DNA from: Crambe crambe
Taxonomy: Eukaryota > Porifera > Demospongiae > Poecilosclerida > Crambeidae
Direction: 5' to 3'
Assembly (NCBI GenBank): GCA_963924555.1
Contig: OZ004591.1
Span: 4,898,001-4,962,000, forward strand
DNA length: 64,000 nucleotides
In this document: in pieces, positions 1-11,091 of the stretch
How the letters are laid out: every line of letters begins with the position of its first letter
How positions within the stretch are numbered: position 1 is the first letter of the stretch
Position numbers and translations under genes: made by a program
The notes under the pieces: model-generated
Told to the model about the DNA's origin: nothing
Database searches by the model: none
What the model saw: only the letters and a program-made list of their open reading frames with translations

Positions 1-233
1 ACAAAGTTGCATTCCTAACCTTTTTGTGGTTTTTCAGCTCGTTTTCCACAATCATGATCCTGTTATTAGTGCTTATCCTTACTTGCGCGCACGCGTAGTC
101 ATGTTGGACCCCCAATCATTTGTCACGCTCGCGCGTCTGTCACTATCACGTACACGTACGCGCATGCCAACCAGCTATTAATTAATTTTTACTTGAAAAT
201 AATATTCAAAGGTCATACAAAAAGTAAACAAAT
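1..233. other. Left edge, no gene seen
   Basis: AT-rich sequence with a few CpG-rich hexamers (acgcgt, acgcgc). No open frame, splice-site pair or repeat border is recognisable before the foldback element that starts near 234. Confidence 0.5.
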
Positions 234-536
234 AAGTGAAAGGAAAAAAATATATGTTAAATAAAAAGGCCATGTAGGATTAGCCTGTACTTTAACAGTT
301 TCTGTCAACAAAAATCAAAATAATGCTGCCTTCAATAATAATCCCTACATCACTGCCTAAACCAAGCAGAACACTTTATACTGACATGAACAATTAAAGC
401 AGCTTGGTGGGAGGCAGTGATGTAGGGATTATTATTGAAGGCAGCATTATTTTGATTTTTGTTGACAGAAACTGTTAAAGTACAGGCTAACCCTACATGG
501 CCTTTTTATTTAGCATAAATTTTTTTCCTTTCACTT
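234..536. repeat. Foldback (hairpin) element with ~125-bp arms
   Basis: The segment 234-358 is repeated almost perfectly in inverted orientation at 412-536, around a loop of about 50 bp; the inner pair accaagc/gcttggt extends the stem. Outer ends are aagtgaaagg and cctttcactt. The hexamer gtaaac occurs just outside both ends (224-229 and 537-542) and may be a target duplication, though its position is not symmetric. No coding capacity. It abuts the transporter relic that starts at 538. Consistent with a non-autonomous MITE or foldback transposon. Confidence 0.85.
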
Positions 537-537
537 G

Positions 538-737
538 TAAACTTGTGTACAGAGTACAAACTGGTAGTTGTTAAGTTTGCCTAAATCCCTGTTCATCTCA
601 GTGCCTTAAATCCACCTACAGTAACTATGAGGATGAGTGGCCTTTAATCTCGGCAATCACAAAAGTGTGGTGTACCATTCACAATAGAACAGGTCGAACT
701 TTCTTGTTTCCATTGTGCCATTATTCATGTTGAATGC
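538..737 (+). pseudogene. Relic of the central part of the SLC15-like gene
   Basis: Nucleotide similarity to the middle of the neighbouring transporter is obvious although the frame is lost: the order of blocks (acttgtgtacagagt, gttaagtttgcct, ccctgttc, cctac, gaggatgagtggcct, gtaccattcac, gaacaggtcgaa, ttccattgtgccattattcatg) matches the intact gene at about 1890-2100. Small indels break every frame. The same relic precedes the frameshifted copy and the fragment copy, so it was carried along during tandem duplication. Confidence 0.75.
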
Positions 738-1027
738 TTTGATAATAACAATTCAGGTCAAGTTTATTACATTGCTTAATCTTGATCTTATTAATGATTG
801 TTATATATATACATGGTCATAATGTTGTCATATCTTGCATCTGTCATCTTATATCCTACATGCATCTATTTCATTCTAGCTACCTATGAAACAAACTTTA
901 AACGCTGCATACATTTATTTCAGTCTTATCGTGCTACCTATGAAACGAACTTTAAACTCTGTTTACAATGATGGCTATAACATTGAAAGTAAAAACAATT
1001 GCAATATCAACTTACAGTCAGTGTACG

Positions 1028-1036
1028 TATATTTAA
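1028..1036 (+). promoter_or_regulatory. TATA-like box upstream of transporter copy 1
   Basis: The string tatatttaa lies 66 bp before the ATG. It sits in a block (cagtgtacg...aagtatccc) that is kept at comparable distance before copies 2, 3 and 4 but not before copy 5. Conservation among otherwise drifting flanks supports a core promoter; no transcript data. Confidence 0.4.
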
Positions 1037-1093
1037 GTATCCCATACCAATGATTAGCAATTATTCCAACTACTTTGAATTGTAGCTACCACA

Positions 1094-2890
1094 ATGAATG
1101 ATCAAGTCAATGAACAGTCACCACTCTTGCCTGTTGCAGCCACCTCAGTTCGTAAGCAAAGTTACTTGTATGACTACTTTAAAATCGGCTGTATCACATC
1201 AAAGCCTGCTTTTGTGATACTTTTTTGGAGTTTTTCAGCATTACTAGCAAATAAAATCTTTATTAATACAGGAAATATATATAGTTCGAGAATCTATACA
1301 GAACCCTCACTGCATAGAACAATTATATTCATTTTTTTTTTCCTTGGCATAACTATCATCTATCCTGTGGCTGGCTTGCTTGCTGATATTAAATTCGGTC
1401 GCTACAAGACTGTGTTATGTAGTTCTTACATCATAGTCATAGCTGTGGGCTTGTTCCCTCTGCATGCTGTTTGGATTGCAGTGATGAAAAATAACCTTAA
1501 TGATCTCTTAAGAAGTCCTTTTCTGAGTCTCGTGATTCTGCTTTTACTGAATATAACAGTACTATTAATTAGTTCCATCATATTCACTACTAATGCTATC
1601 AACTTTGGCATGGACCAGCTCCATGACTCATCAACTCAAGATTCTGTTCTCTTTGTGCACTGGTATGTGTGGCTTAATTATCTGAGTATGCTGGTAACAG
1701 GAGTCCCATGGAGTCTTTTCATTTATGATTCTCGGTATTTGGACTACATAGACACATTCAGAATAGTTGCTTTAGCTTTATATTCGTCTATTTTCTGTGT
1801 CATTTTAGTCATCCTCATCTCCTCTCTGTGTTTAATCAAATACAAGCAAAGATGGTTCTTGATAGAACCTGGAAGAGTGAATCCTTACAAACTGGTGTAC
1901 AGAGTTGTCAAGTTTGCCTGGCACCACGAGATCCCTGTTCGTCGCAGTGCCTTCACCTACTGTGAGGATGAGTGGCCTTCAAGACTGGATCTTGGCAAAC
2001 AGAAATATGGTGGACCATTCACTGTAGAACAGGTCGAAGACGTCAAAGCTTTCCTTGGGATCTTGAAAGTATTGGTTTCCATTTTGCCACTATTCATGCT
2101 ACAATGTATATCAGAATTAACACTTCCTCAATTCGCAATGCACCATAATTTTTATTATAAGCCTCATAGAAATAATTCTATCCATATTTATGGACATATG
2201 ATACATATTGAAGGAATCGTTCACTATCTATTTCTCAGCAGTAGTTTGTTGTCTCCCATGCTAGTTGTGATCTCTCTCCCTCTTTATCTCTTTTTGCTTC
2301 GTCCGTTCATTACATATCACATTCCAGGATTGCTGAAGACTATCCTGAAAAGGATAGGAGTAGGGCTACTTCTGATCATACTCTCTCTTCTTTGTGCCTT
2401 TGCTATGGATGTGGTCGTACATGAAAGTAACAGCAATCAGTTATGCATGTTTTCTACTAATCAAACAATACATATTGTCAATGATTCTACCTCATACAGG
2501 CCACGTTTGTATCAAAATCTGTACTTCTTCGTATCTCAGTATGTACTTTCTGCACTGTACAACATGCTTATTGACATAGCAGTATTTGAGTTCATTGCTT
2601 CCCAAAGTCCTTACTCCATGAAGGGGCTGTTGATTGGCGTACTTTTTTCCTTAAGAATACTAGCACAGTGTCTTGGTATTGTTATAATAGTACCATTTTC
2701 AACCTCCTGGAAGACTAGCTACCCCTTGAGCTGTGGGTCTGGCTTTTATATCACTAATATTTCTATCGGAGTGATAACTTTTATCGTGTATGTTTTGGTG
2801 GCTAAGAACTACAAGCATCGAACAAGAGATGAACCATCTTTCATACGTCAATATGCTGAAGAGTATTACTCAAACATTCAAAATGAATGA
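1094..2890 (+). CDS. SLC15 (POT/PTR)-like multipass transporter, copy 1
   Basis: Uninterrupted 598-residue protein with about 11-12 hydrophobic segments, within the usual size of SLC15 carriers. POT-type landmarks: GLLADIKFGRYKT (residues 94-106), FGMDQL (171-176) and YGGPFTVEQVEDVK (305-318) before a hydrophobic segment. The N-terminus has an acidic dileucine EQSPLL (7-12), the [DE]xxxL[LI] class used for endolysosomal sorting and also present in SLC15A4, so an intracellular membrane location is plausible. The TM1 ExxER motif used for proton coupling in classical POT carriers is absent (residues 38-55 carry no Glu), so substrate and mechanism are open. The gene is intronless, like all its paralogues here. 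ATG 1094 is followed by a start context shared with copies 2-4. Flanked by relic sequence upstream and copy 2 downstream. Confidence 0.8.
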   Translation: MNDQVNEQSPLLPVAATSVRKQSYLYDYFKIGCITSKPAFVILFWSFSALLANKIFINTGNIYSSRIYTEPSLHRTIIFIFFFLGITIIYPVAGLLADIKFGRYKTVLCSSYIIVIAVGLFPLHAVWIAVMKNNLNDLLRSPFLSLVILLLLNITVLLISSIIFTTNAINFGMDQLHDSSTQDSVLFVHWYVWLNYLSMLVTGVPWSLFIYDSRYLDYIDTFRIVALALYSSIFCVILVILISSLCLIKYKQRWFLIEPGRVNPYKLVYRVVKFAWHHEIPVRRSAFTYCEDEWPSRLDLGKQKYGGPFTVEQVEDVKAFLGILKVLVSILPLFMLQCISELTLPQFAMHHNFYYKPHRNNSIHIYGHMIHIEGIVHYLFLSSSLLSPMLVVISLPLYLFLLRPFITYHIPGLLKTILKRIGVGLLLIILSLLCAFAMDVVVHESNSNQLCMFSTNQTIHIVNDSTSYRPRLYQNLYFFVSQYVLSALYNMLIDIAVFEFIASQSPYSMKGLLIGVLFSLRILAQCLGIVIIVPFSTSWKTSYPLSCGSGFYITNISIGVITFIVYVLVAKNYKHRTRDEPSFIRQYAEEYYSNIQNE

Positions 2891-3193
2891 CAATAATCAT
2901 AAGAAACATAAATATAAGTATAAGTATTGTAGTGACTCTTTTGCTTGGTATATATAGCTAATTGCACTTGTGCTAAAGTTCTCTTATCATGTTCCAAGTA
3001 CAACACTTCACCATAATTATGAGTACTAAAAAATGAGCAGTATACAAAAGTGACACCTGTGCATTGATACCTAGCTAACTAATAGCGCTATTAATTTTTG
3101 TCTTGCATGCCTAGCAGGACCTAGCTATACAATTTTCATTGTTTCAAATGTTCGTTATAGAGGATGAAAAATAAATGTATGCGTTCATAGTAG

Positions 3194-3610
3194 ATCATAT
3201 CAACTTTGGCATGGATTAGCTAGATTCCATTCTCATCATGATTGTGTGCTGGTATGTACAGTATATCTGGTAACAGGTGTTCCATAAGTCATTTCCTTTA
3301 TAGTTTATGGTTTATGTTGCTCTTACTATATTATTTGTTCATAATCTTCCTTATTAATTGATGGAAATTCATAAAACCTGGTAGAGTGGATCTTTATAAA
3401 CTTGTGTACAGAGTACAAACTGGTAGTTGTTAAGTTTGCCTGACATCTTAAAATCCCTGTTCATCTCAGTGCTTTAAATCCACCTACAGTAGCTAACTAT
3501 GAAGATGAGTGGCCTTTAATCTCAGCAAACACAAAAGTGATGGTGTACCATTCTCACTGTAGAACAGTCGAACTTTCCTGGGAATCTTGTTTCCATTGAA
3601 CCAATATATT
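3194..3610 (+). pseudogene. Relic of SLC15-like gene upstream of copy 2
   Basis: Starts with atcaactttggcatgga, matching the codons for the INFGMDQL region, then the gtgtgctggtatgt and ggtaacaggtgttcca blocks, and continues through the same central blocks as the relic at 538. All frames are broken. It is nearly identical to 538-737 from 3399 onward, so relic plus gene were duplicated as one unit. Confidence 0.75.
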
Positions 3611-3899
3611 CATCTTGAATGCTTTGACAATAATTATCCATTCAATTCAGGTCAAGTTTCGCTTAATCTTGATCTTGTTGTCATAGTCATGGTCATAATG
3701 TTGTCATATCTTGCATCTGTCATCTTATATCCTACATGCATCTATTTCAGTCTACCTATGAAACAAACTTTAAACTCTGCATGCATCTATTTCAGTCTTA
3801 TCGTGCTACCTATGAAACAAACTTTAAACTCTGTTTACAATGATGGCTATAACATTGAAAGTAAAAACAATTGCAATATCAACTTACAGTCAGTGTACG

Positions 3900-3908
3900 T
3901 ATATTTAA
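3900..3908 (+). promoter_or_regulatory. TATA-like box upstream of transporter copy 2
   Basis: tatatttaa 76 bp before the ATG at 3976, in the flank shared with copy 1. Confidence 0.35.
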
Positions 3909-3975
3909 GTATCCCATACAAATGATTTAATTACTTTAACAATTATTCCAACTACTTTGAGTTGTAACTACCACA

Positions 3976-5798
3976 ATGAATGATCAAGTCAATGAGCAGT
4001 CACCACTCTTGCCTGTTGTGGCTACCTCTGCTGTTCGTAAGCAAAGTTACTTGTATGACTACTTTAAAATTGGCTGTATCACATCAAAGCCTGCTTTTGT
4101 GATACTTTTTTGGAGTTTTCCAGCATTACTAGGGAATAAAGTCTTAATTAATACAGTTAATATAGGACATATGGTTTTAGAATATATCCAGAATCCTCAC
4201 TGCAATCAACACTCTATCTAAAGATGTTTATCACTTTTTTATTCCTTGGCATAACTATCATCTACCCTGTGGCTGGCTTGCTTGCTGATATTAAATTTGG
4301 TCGCTACAAGACTGTGTTATGTAGTTCTTACATCATAGTTATAACTATGAGTTTGTTCCCTTTGTATGCTGTTGGGATTGCAGTGATGAAGAATATCCAC
4401 AACCTTAATGATCTCTTAAGAAGTCCTTTTCTGAGTCTCGTGATTCTGTTTTTACTACATATAACAGTACTATTAATTAGTTCCATCATATTCACTACTA
4501 ATGCTTTCAACTTTGGCATGGACCAGCTCCATGACTCATCAACTCAAGATTCTATCCTCTTTGTTCACTGGTATGTGTGGCTTAGCTATCTAGGTCTTCT
4601 TGTGACAGGAGTCCCATGGAGTCTTTTCATTTATGATTCTCGGTATTTTGACTACATAGACACATTCAGAATCGTTGCCTTAACTCTATTTTCATTTATT
4701 TTCAGTGTCATTTTAGTCATCCTCATCTCCTCTCTGTGTTTAATCAAATATAAGCAAAGGTGGTTCTTGATAGAACCTGGCAGGGTGAATCCTTATAAAC
4801 TGGTGTACAGAGTTGTCAAGTTTGCCTGGCACCACAAGATCCCTGTTCGACGCAGTGCCTTCACCTACTGTGAGGATGAGTGGCCTTCAAGACTGGATCT
4901 CGGCAAGCAGAAATATGGTGGACCATTCACTGTAGAACAGGTCGAAGACGTCAAAGCTTTCCTTGGGATCTTGAAAGTATTGGTTTCCATTATACCACTA
5001 TTCATGCTACAATGTGTATCAGAATTAATGCTTCCTCAATTTGCAATGCACCATAATTTTTATTATAAGCCTCATGGAAATAATTCTATCCATGCTTATG
5101 GGCATGCGATACATATTGAAGGAATTGTTCACTATCTATTTCTCAGCAGCGGTTTATTATCTCCCATGCTAGTTGTGGTCTCTCTCCCTCTTTACCTCTT
5201 TTTGCTTCGTCCGTTCATTATATATCACATTCCAAGGTTGCTGAGGACTATTCTGAAAAGGATAGGAGTAGGGCTGCTTCTGATCATACTATCTCTTCTT
5301 TGTGCCCTTGCTATGGATGTGGTCGTACATGAAAGAAACAGCAATCAGTTGTGCATGTTTTCTCTAAATCATACCTCACATATTGTCAATGAGTCTACCT
5401 CATACAGGCCACGTTTGTATCAAAATGCATACTTCTTCATTTCTCAGCATGTACTTTCTGCACTGTACAACATGCTTATTGACATAGCAGTATTCGAGTT
5501 CATTGCTTCCCAAAGTCCTTACTCCATGAAGGGGCTGTTGATTGGCATACTTTTTTCCTTACGAATACTAGCACAGTGTCTTGGTATTGTTATAATAATA
5601 CCATTTTCAACCTCCTGGAAGACTAGCTACCCCTTGAGCTGTGGGTCTGGCTTTTATATCACTAATATTTCTATCGGAGTAATAACTTTTATCATGTATG
5701 TTTTGGTGGCTAAGAACTACAAGCATCGAATAAGAGATGAACCATCTTTCATACGTCAATATGCTGAAGAGTATTACTCAAACATTCAAAACGAATGA
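3976..5798 (+). pseudogene. SLC15-like transporter copy 2, frameshifted near residue 80
   Basis: The first 81 codons (3976-4221) align with copy 1 and end at a stop; the remainder (4224-5798, 524 residues) continues in another frame and aligns with copy 1 to the C-terminus. One indel in the AT-rich stretch around 4150-4220 accounts for this. The rest of the gene is clean: it keeps the ADIKFGRYKT, FGMDQL and YGGPFTVEQ landmarks and the same C-terminal tail. An ATG at 4224 could in principle start a protein lacking the dileucine motif and the first membrane segment. Either a very recent pseudogene or an assembly error in a low-complexity region. Confidence 0.75.
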
Positions 5799-5997
5799 CA
5801 ATAATGACAGCTAAGCATAACAATGTTAAAATAATTATAAGGTTGTAGTATAACTGTTTTAATTGGTCATTTCACTTATGCTAAAGTTCTCTTATCGTGT
5901 TCTAAGGCAGCGCTTCACCATAACTATAAGTACCAAGAAATGAGCAATCTATACAAAAGTAACACCTGAGAGTGTGCATTCTTAGCTTTAGCTAATA

Positions 5998-6111
5998 GTG
6001 GGGCAGTTTAATGAACATTTTTGAAGGGATGGGGACACACTGGATAAAAGCACCAAACTTTCACATAAGAATCTTTAGACTCTTAGGAATCACTTTTTGC
6101 TAAGACCCAAG
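5998..6111. repeat. Left terminal inverted repeat of the transposon
   Basis: Pairs with 9831-9935. Shared blocks are the terminal gtgggg, the ggataaaagcacca core and the inner gctaagacccaag. Confidence 0.8.
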
Positions 6112-6363
6112 TGAAAAAGTGTGATTTTCACCTTCCTTATAAAGAATCAAAAAAATGCATGCTGGCTATTTTTAAAAACCATGCTGCTGCTCACTTGCTC
6201 TTTATTTGGAGCAAACTAAACTGTCTTTCTGGCCTTCTTTGTGCTCACAATCATCATTACAAGTAATGTTAAGCTGTATTTAGCTGATTTTTACCTAAAA
6301 ACCTTGTGTTATTCATAGGTCTTCTATTACAATAACACTGATTTACCACCAAGCCCTCAAAAC

Positions 6364-9300
6364 ATGGACTGGGAATTATGTGTGGTATGCCAACAGCCTT
6401 CTAATGAATCCCTAAAGTGTCCATTAAATGGACCAGGTAGTGCAGACAAATCAGGCCCATACCAATCTTTCCTTTCTCGAGTATGTACTTTCAGGACCCT
6501 AGATGTACTTCCTATGCCCCTATCCCATTTCACAGAGCAAATAACTGTTGATGACATGGTTTCAAATGAAGCCAAGTGGCATAAGTCTTGTCATAATAAA
6601 TTTGGCCACGATAGGCTAGACAGAGCAAGAAAAAGAAAAAGAGCTGAAATGGAAGCAGAGTCAAGTAATATCAGTAATGCCAGACGAGTTTGTCCACGAC
6701 GTCAATTACCAGATAAAAGTAAGTGCATTTTCTGTGAAGAAGATGGTGATAAGCTTCATCAGTTTAGCACATTGCAATCAGACACTAGTGTGCGGAGTAT
6801 GGCCAGAGACCTTCAAGATGTTTCTTTACTTTCTAAAATTGAAGGTGGAGATCTCATTGCTTTGGAAGCTAAGTATCACCTGAGCTGCTTAGTCAAGCTC
6901 CGCAATCGCCACAGATCATACTTGAGAGAAATTCAGAATGCTTCCAGTAAATATCATGAAGAAAGAAAAAAGGAAGCAAGAGCTTTTGTTGAGCTTTTGA
7001 CATATATAGAAGGCTCAGTAGAAGAAGGTAAATTTTTTAAAAAGTTTTCTGAATTGAGATTTCTCTATGAAAGTCGCCTGAAAGATTTTGATATTTCTAA
7101 AGAAGTTAACAAGGTTCGTTTCAAAGAGCAAATTCTCTCACATTATCCTGAGGCTCAGGCTCAGAGTGATGGAAAAAACATAATTCTTGTTTTTGAGAAA
7201 GGAATGCAGCAGATCTTGAAACAAGCATATAACTGTAACTATGAGGATGATGCACTAGTTCTTTCTAAGGCTGCTAAGATTGTTCGTGAAGACATACTAA
7301 ATTCAAATGGCTTTCAATTTAGTGGCTCTTTCCCCCCTAACTGCCAGCAAGATTCTGTGCCAACGAACCTTACATATTTAGTTTCCATGTTACTGAATGG
7401 ATCTGGCATTAAAGATCAAGATTCAGTAGAATCACAGAGTTCTCTAACTATTTCTCAGGCTATACTTTTCAACTATAAAAAGAAGTTGTCAAAGACCACA
7501 TCTCGACATTCCAAAAAATTTGAGCCACCTTTACCCTTGTATATTGGACTTAAGGTTCATACACAAACTAGATCAAAGAAATTAATTCCGGAGCTCTATC
7601 AGTTGGGTCTTTCTGTCAGTTATGATAGGATCCTGGAGCTTGAAAAGCAGATAGCTTCTTCCATTTGCGAGCACACAAATGAAATCGGTCTTGTATGCCC
7701 CAGCCAATTAAGCCATGATTTATTCACTGTTGGTGCCTTAGATAATTTAGACCATAACCCCTCCAGCACAACTGCCAAGGACTCCTTCCATGGTACAGGA
7801 ATAAGTCTTTTTCAGTTCCCTACAAGGCTGAGCACAGGAAAACCTCAGGTTACTATAGAGCTGTTGGCAACAGCTAAATACAACCAATTACCTGAGAGCT
7901 ATACTACGGTGCCAGCAGTTGTTCTAAAGAAGGAAAGTGTTGCTGTCCCTAATGTTTCAGTCTCAGACTCTAGTGCTATTTCAAGTGGGCATTTTAAGGA
8001 GGCAATATTGACTGAGCACAGTTGGCTTGAACAGGCAATTGAGCTAATTGCACAAAATGAGGTTGAGAAGGAAGATAGCATAGCCTGGGCTGCTTATCAT
8101 GCTTCTCATTGTGATGTTGATACTTCTTTCCCAACCCTTACTCAACTGATGCCTCTATTCTATGAAACAGCTGCTACTGCAGCAATGGTGAAACATGGAA
8201 TGACTGTACAACTCAAGGCCATACAATATCTCAACCATGATCAAATTCCAGTTACAGTTTTTGATGCACCACTCTTTGCTTTAGCCAAATTAGTGCAGTG
8301 GAAGTGGCCTGATACACATGGTGAGGGAAAGCATGTAGTTATGATGGGTGGTCTGCACATAGAAATGGCAATGTGGAGTACTTTTGGGGATTACCTTGAA
8401 GGCTCTGGATGGGGAGCTGCACTCACTCAAGCTGGTGTAGCATCATCCGGCACTGTAGATAGCTTTTTTAAAGCTTCCCACCTCATGAGAACCAGATATG
8501 CTCACCAAGTTAGTGCTGTAGCTTTAGCCAAGCTCCAAGAAGAGGCATATGAAAGCACTGGTAGATTGTTGACCAAACAGGCTTGGAGAGAGAGTATGAG
8601 GAATGGTAGTCCTATGTTTCATTACTGGGACACTATACTCAATCTTGAGCTCATGGGCCATGTTTTTGTTAGGGCTCACTGAGAGAAAAGTTTCTCTCTC
8701 TACCTTGACTCACTTAAGGAAATTATACCCTGGTTTTTTGCACTAGATCACTATCATTATGCTCGATGGATGCCTGTTCACATTCGTGATATGGAGAACT
8801 TGCCCATAAGCAAGAACTCTTTCAGTTTCTATCTTCCAAGATTGCAGCATTCCACTACACCAGCAACAAACAAGTGTATGTTACTGAAGGTCAAGGAGTT
8901 TTGACAAACAGGACCACTCTAGAAATGTCATCATGTGACCACGAGGAAGCAGACACTCGGCTCATTGTCCACATTGTTGATGCGCTGAATAAAGGACATA
9001 GTACTTTTCTGGTACGAACAGTGGACACAGACGTTGTTGTAATTCTTGTTGGAAAGTTCTTTCACTTTACTGCTTTGAATTCAACTGCAGATATTTGGGT
9101 AGCTTTTGGTACAGGGAAAAATTTTTCTTACTGGCACATAAACACCATATGCCACAATCTGGGAAAAGAAAGGTCCTTGGCATTACCATTTTTTCACAGT
9201 TTCACTGGGTGTGATACGACTTCAGCTTTCTTCAGGAAAGGGAAAAAATCGGCCTGGGAAACGTGGAACTGCTTCCCAGATGTCTCCAAAGCCTTTGTTA

Positions 9301-9788
9301 CAATCACATTGAATCCATTCACACATCTGGACATTGCATCTCCAGTATTCAGTCTTCTGCAAAGATTCACCATTCTTCTTTACAGCAAGAACAGTGATGC
9401 TGAGCTTCTTGATGAAGCAAGAAGGGAACTATTCTGTCAAGACAATAAAACCATGGAAAATATCCCACCAACAGCTGATGCCCTCTTGCACCATACAAGG
9501 CGAGCAGCCTATCAAGCTAGTGTCTGGGCTACAAGTGAAAATACACAACAAAGAAGGCCTACACCAGAGTCTTGGGGCTGGACTTGGGATGAATGCAACA
9601 AAAAATGGGTACCTATTTGGATGACACAGCCAATAGCCAGCAAAGCATGCCAAGAACTGGTGAAATGCAGCTGCAAAAGCGCTAAAGGTTGTGGTGCCAG
9701 ATGTAGCTGCAAGAGAGCTAACTGGTCATGCACTGAACTTTGTAAATGTAACTGTATGAGTTTAAAAAATCACTTCTTCTTTTTTTAA
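6364..9788 (+). pseudogene. Transposon-encoded protein with zinc-binding modules and C-terminal CXC motif, broken
   Basis: First part 6364-8682 (772 residues): two Cys-Cys...His-Cys modules near the N-terminus (CVVC...WHKSCH at about residues 6-75; CIFC...YHLSCL at about 120-180) and conserved-looking blocks such as GTVDSFFKASHLMRTRYAH. A TGA at 8680-8682 interrupts the frame; the same frame continues at once with a plausible block (ALDHYHYARWMPVHIRDM), so the stop looks like a CGA-to-TGA change. Near 8800 the frame shifts, apparently with a deletion. The second part runs through HEEADTRLIVHIVDAL, a DTDVVV stretch, FTGCDTTSAF and a Cys-rich tail (CSCKSAKGCGARCSCK) resembling tesmin/TSO1 CXC motifs. 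Acidic positions in EEADTR, DTDVVV and GCDTT are candidate catalytic residues. An aataaa lies at 9812-9817. Non-functional as it stands. Confidence 0.75.
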
Positions 9789-9830
9789 TTAACGATTATT
9801 TGTGATAATTGAATAAACAGTTTATTTTTA

Positions 9831-9935
9831 CTTGGGTCTTAGCAGAATCTTAAAAAATAGGGCTTATAAAATCACCACCAAAAAAATGGTGCTTTTATCC
9901 GGTGTGTCCCCCTTTTTTTCTGTAACCAACCCCAC
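9831..9935. repeat. Right terminal inverted repeat of the transposon
   Basis: Inverted counterpart of 5998-6111. It also holds a small inner palindrome, caccaccaaaaaaatggtg. Confidence 0.8.
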
Positions 9936-10085
9936 TAATACTAAGGAGTACTGACTTAAAACTACTATTTTTACAGTGCTACTGGATTTTAATTTAGTCT
10001 GTTATTTGCATGCTATAATTCCATCAAATGTGTTTGTAGAGGAAGTGTTGTTTTTTTTATTGAAATATTTAGCTATACGGTAGAT

Positions 10086-10455
10086 CCTATAACATGATTG
10101 TGTGCTGGTATATCCATAAAGTCATTTCCTTTACATTTTTTGGTATTTAGGCACATTGAGATTTGTTGCTTTTAACTATATTTGTATGTGTCAGTCATAG
10201 TCTTCCTTATCAATTGATGGAAAATCCTGGTAGAGTGGATTGTTATATACTCGTGTACAGAGTACAAACTGGTATACAGAGTTATTAAGTTTGCCTGACA
10301 TCTCAAGATCCATCTCAGTGCATTAAATTCACCTACTGTGAGGATCAGTGGCCTTTAATCTCAGCAAACACAAAAGTGTGATGGACCATTCACTGTAGAA
10401 CAGGTCAAACATTCCTGGGGATCCTGTTTCAATTGTGCCATTATTCATGTTGAAT
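10086..10455 (+). pseudogene. Relic of SLC15-like gene upstream of copy 3
   Basis: Carries the same decayed blocks as the other two relics: gattgtgtgctggtat, gtcatttcctt, ggtagagtggat, cgtgtacagagtacaaactgg, gttattaagtttgcctg, ctactgtgaggat, ggaccattcactgtagaacaggtc. Frames are broken throughout. It keeps the interval ctactgtgaggatcagtggcc better than the relic at 538, so it is an independently drifting copy. Confidence 0.7.
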
Positions 10456-10745
10456 CCTTTGACAATAATTATCCATTCAATTCAGGTCAAGTTTATTACA
10501 TTGCTTAATCTTATTAATGATTGTTACATGATCATAATATTGTCATATCTTGCATCCGTCATCTTATATCCTACATGCATCTATTTCAGTCTTATCATGC
10601 TATCTAAACTCTGTCATGCATCTGTTTTAATCTTATCGTACTACTTATGAAACAAACTTTAAACTCCATTTACAATAATGGCTATAGCTAATACTGAAAG
10701 TAAACAAACTAACTAAATACAATACCTACTTACAGTCAGTGTATG

Positions 10746-10752
10746 TATATAA
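10746..10752 (+). promoter_or_regulatory. TATA-like box upstream of transporter copy 3
   Basis: tatataa 79 bp before the ATG at 10825, in the conserved flank. Confidence 0.3.
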
Positions 10753-10824
10753 GTATCACATACAAATAATTTCATACCATCAGTTTAGCAATTATTCTAA
10801 CTACTTTGAGTTGTAGCTACCACA

Positions 10825-11091
10825 ATGAATGATCAAGTCAATGAGCAGTCACCACTCCTGCCTATTGTGGCTACCTCTGCTGCTCGTAAGCAAACTTACT
10901 TGTATGGCTATTTTAAAGTCGGCTGTATCACATCAAAGCCTGCCATGATGATACTTTTATGGAGTTTTTCAGCATTTCTAGTCTATAAATCCTTAATTGG
11001 TAGCATTTATACATGGAGTACATCACGACCAGCACCCTATTACGCAATCATCATTGCCATATATTTTCATAAGGGAAAAAGCATTTCGTGA
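10825..11091 (+). pseudogene. SLC15-like transporter copy 3, only the 5' end remains
   Basis: The first ~75 codons align with copies 1 and 2 (same MNDQVNEQSPLL start and KIGC/KVGC-type block before TM1). Similarity stops where a foldback element begins at about 11071, and the frame ends inside it. A short match to the 3' part of the gene reappears at 14432-14485, so the copy was probably split by insertions and deletions covering about 3.3 kb. Confidence 0.8.

Larger units (their letters stand above)
5998..9935 (+). mobile_element. 3.9-kb DNA transposon with imperfect TIRs, unassigned superfamily
   Basis: Ends are gtgggg...ccccac, flanked on both sides by the direct repeat taata (5993-5997 and 9936-9940), a 5-bp target-site duplication. 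Terminal inverted repeats extend about 105-114 bp and share the core ggggacacac(t/c)ggataaaagcacca. The interior holds one long coding region on the plus strand, now broken. The element sits between copy 2 and the copy 3 relic of the transporter array. The 5-bp duplication excludes TA-duplicating Tc1/mariner and does not match the 8 bp of hAT; I do not recognise the superfamily. Confidence 0.85.

Noticed and set aside
9334-9733. Frames on both strands within the transposon's second coding part
   Set aside because: They overlap the frame with the HEEADTR, GCDTT and CXC motifs and contain no recognisable domain.
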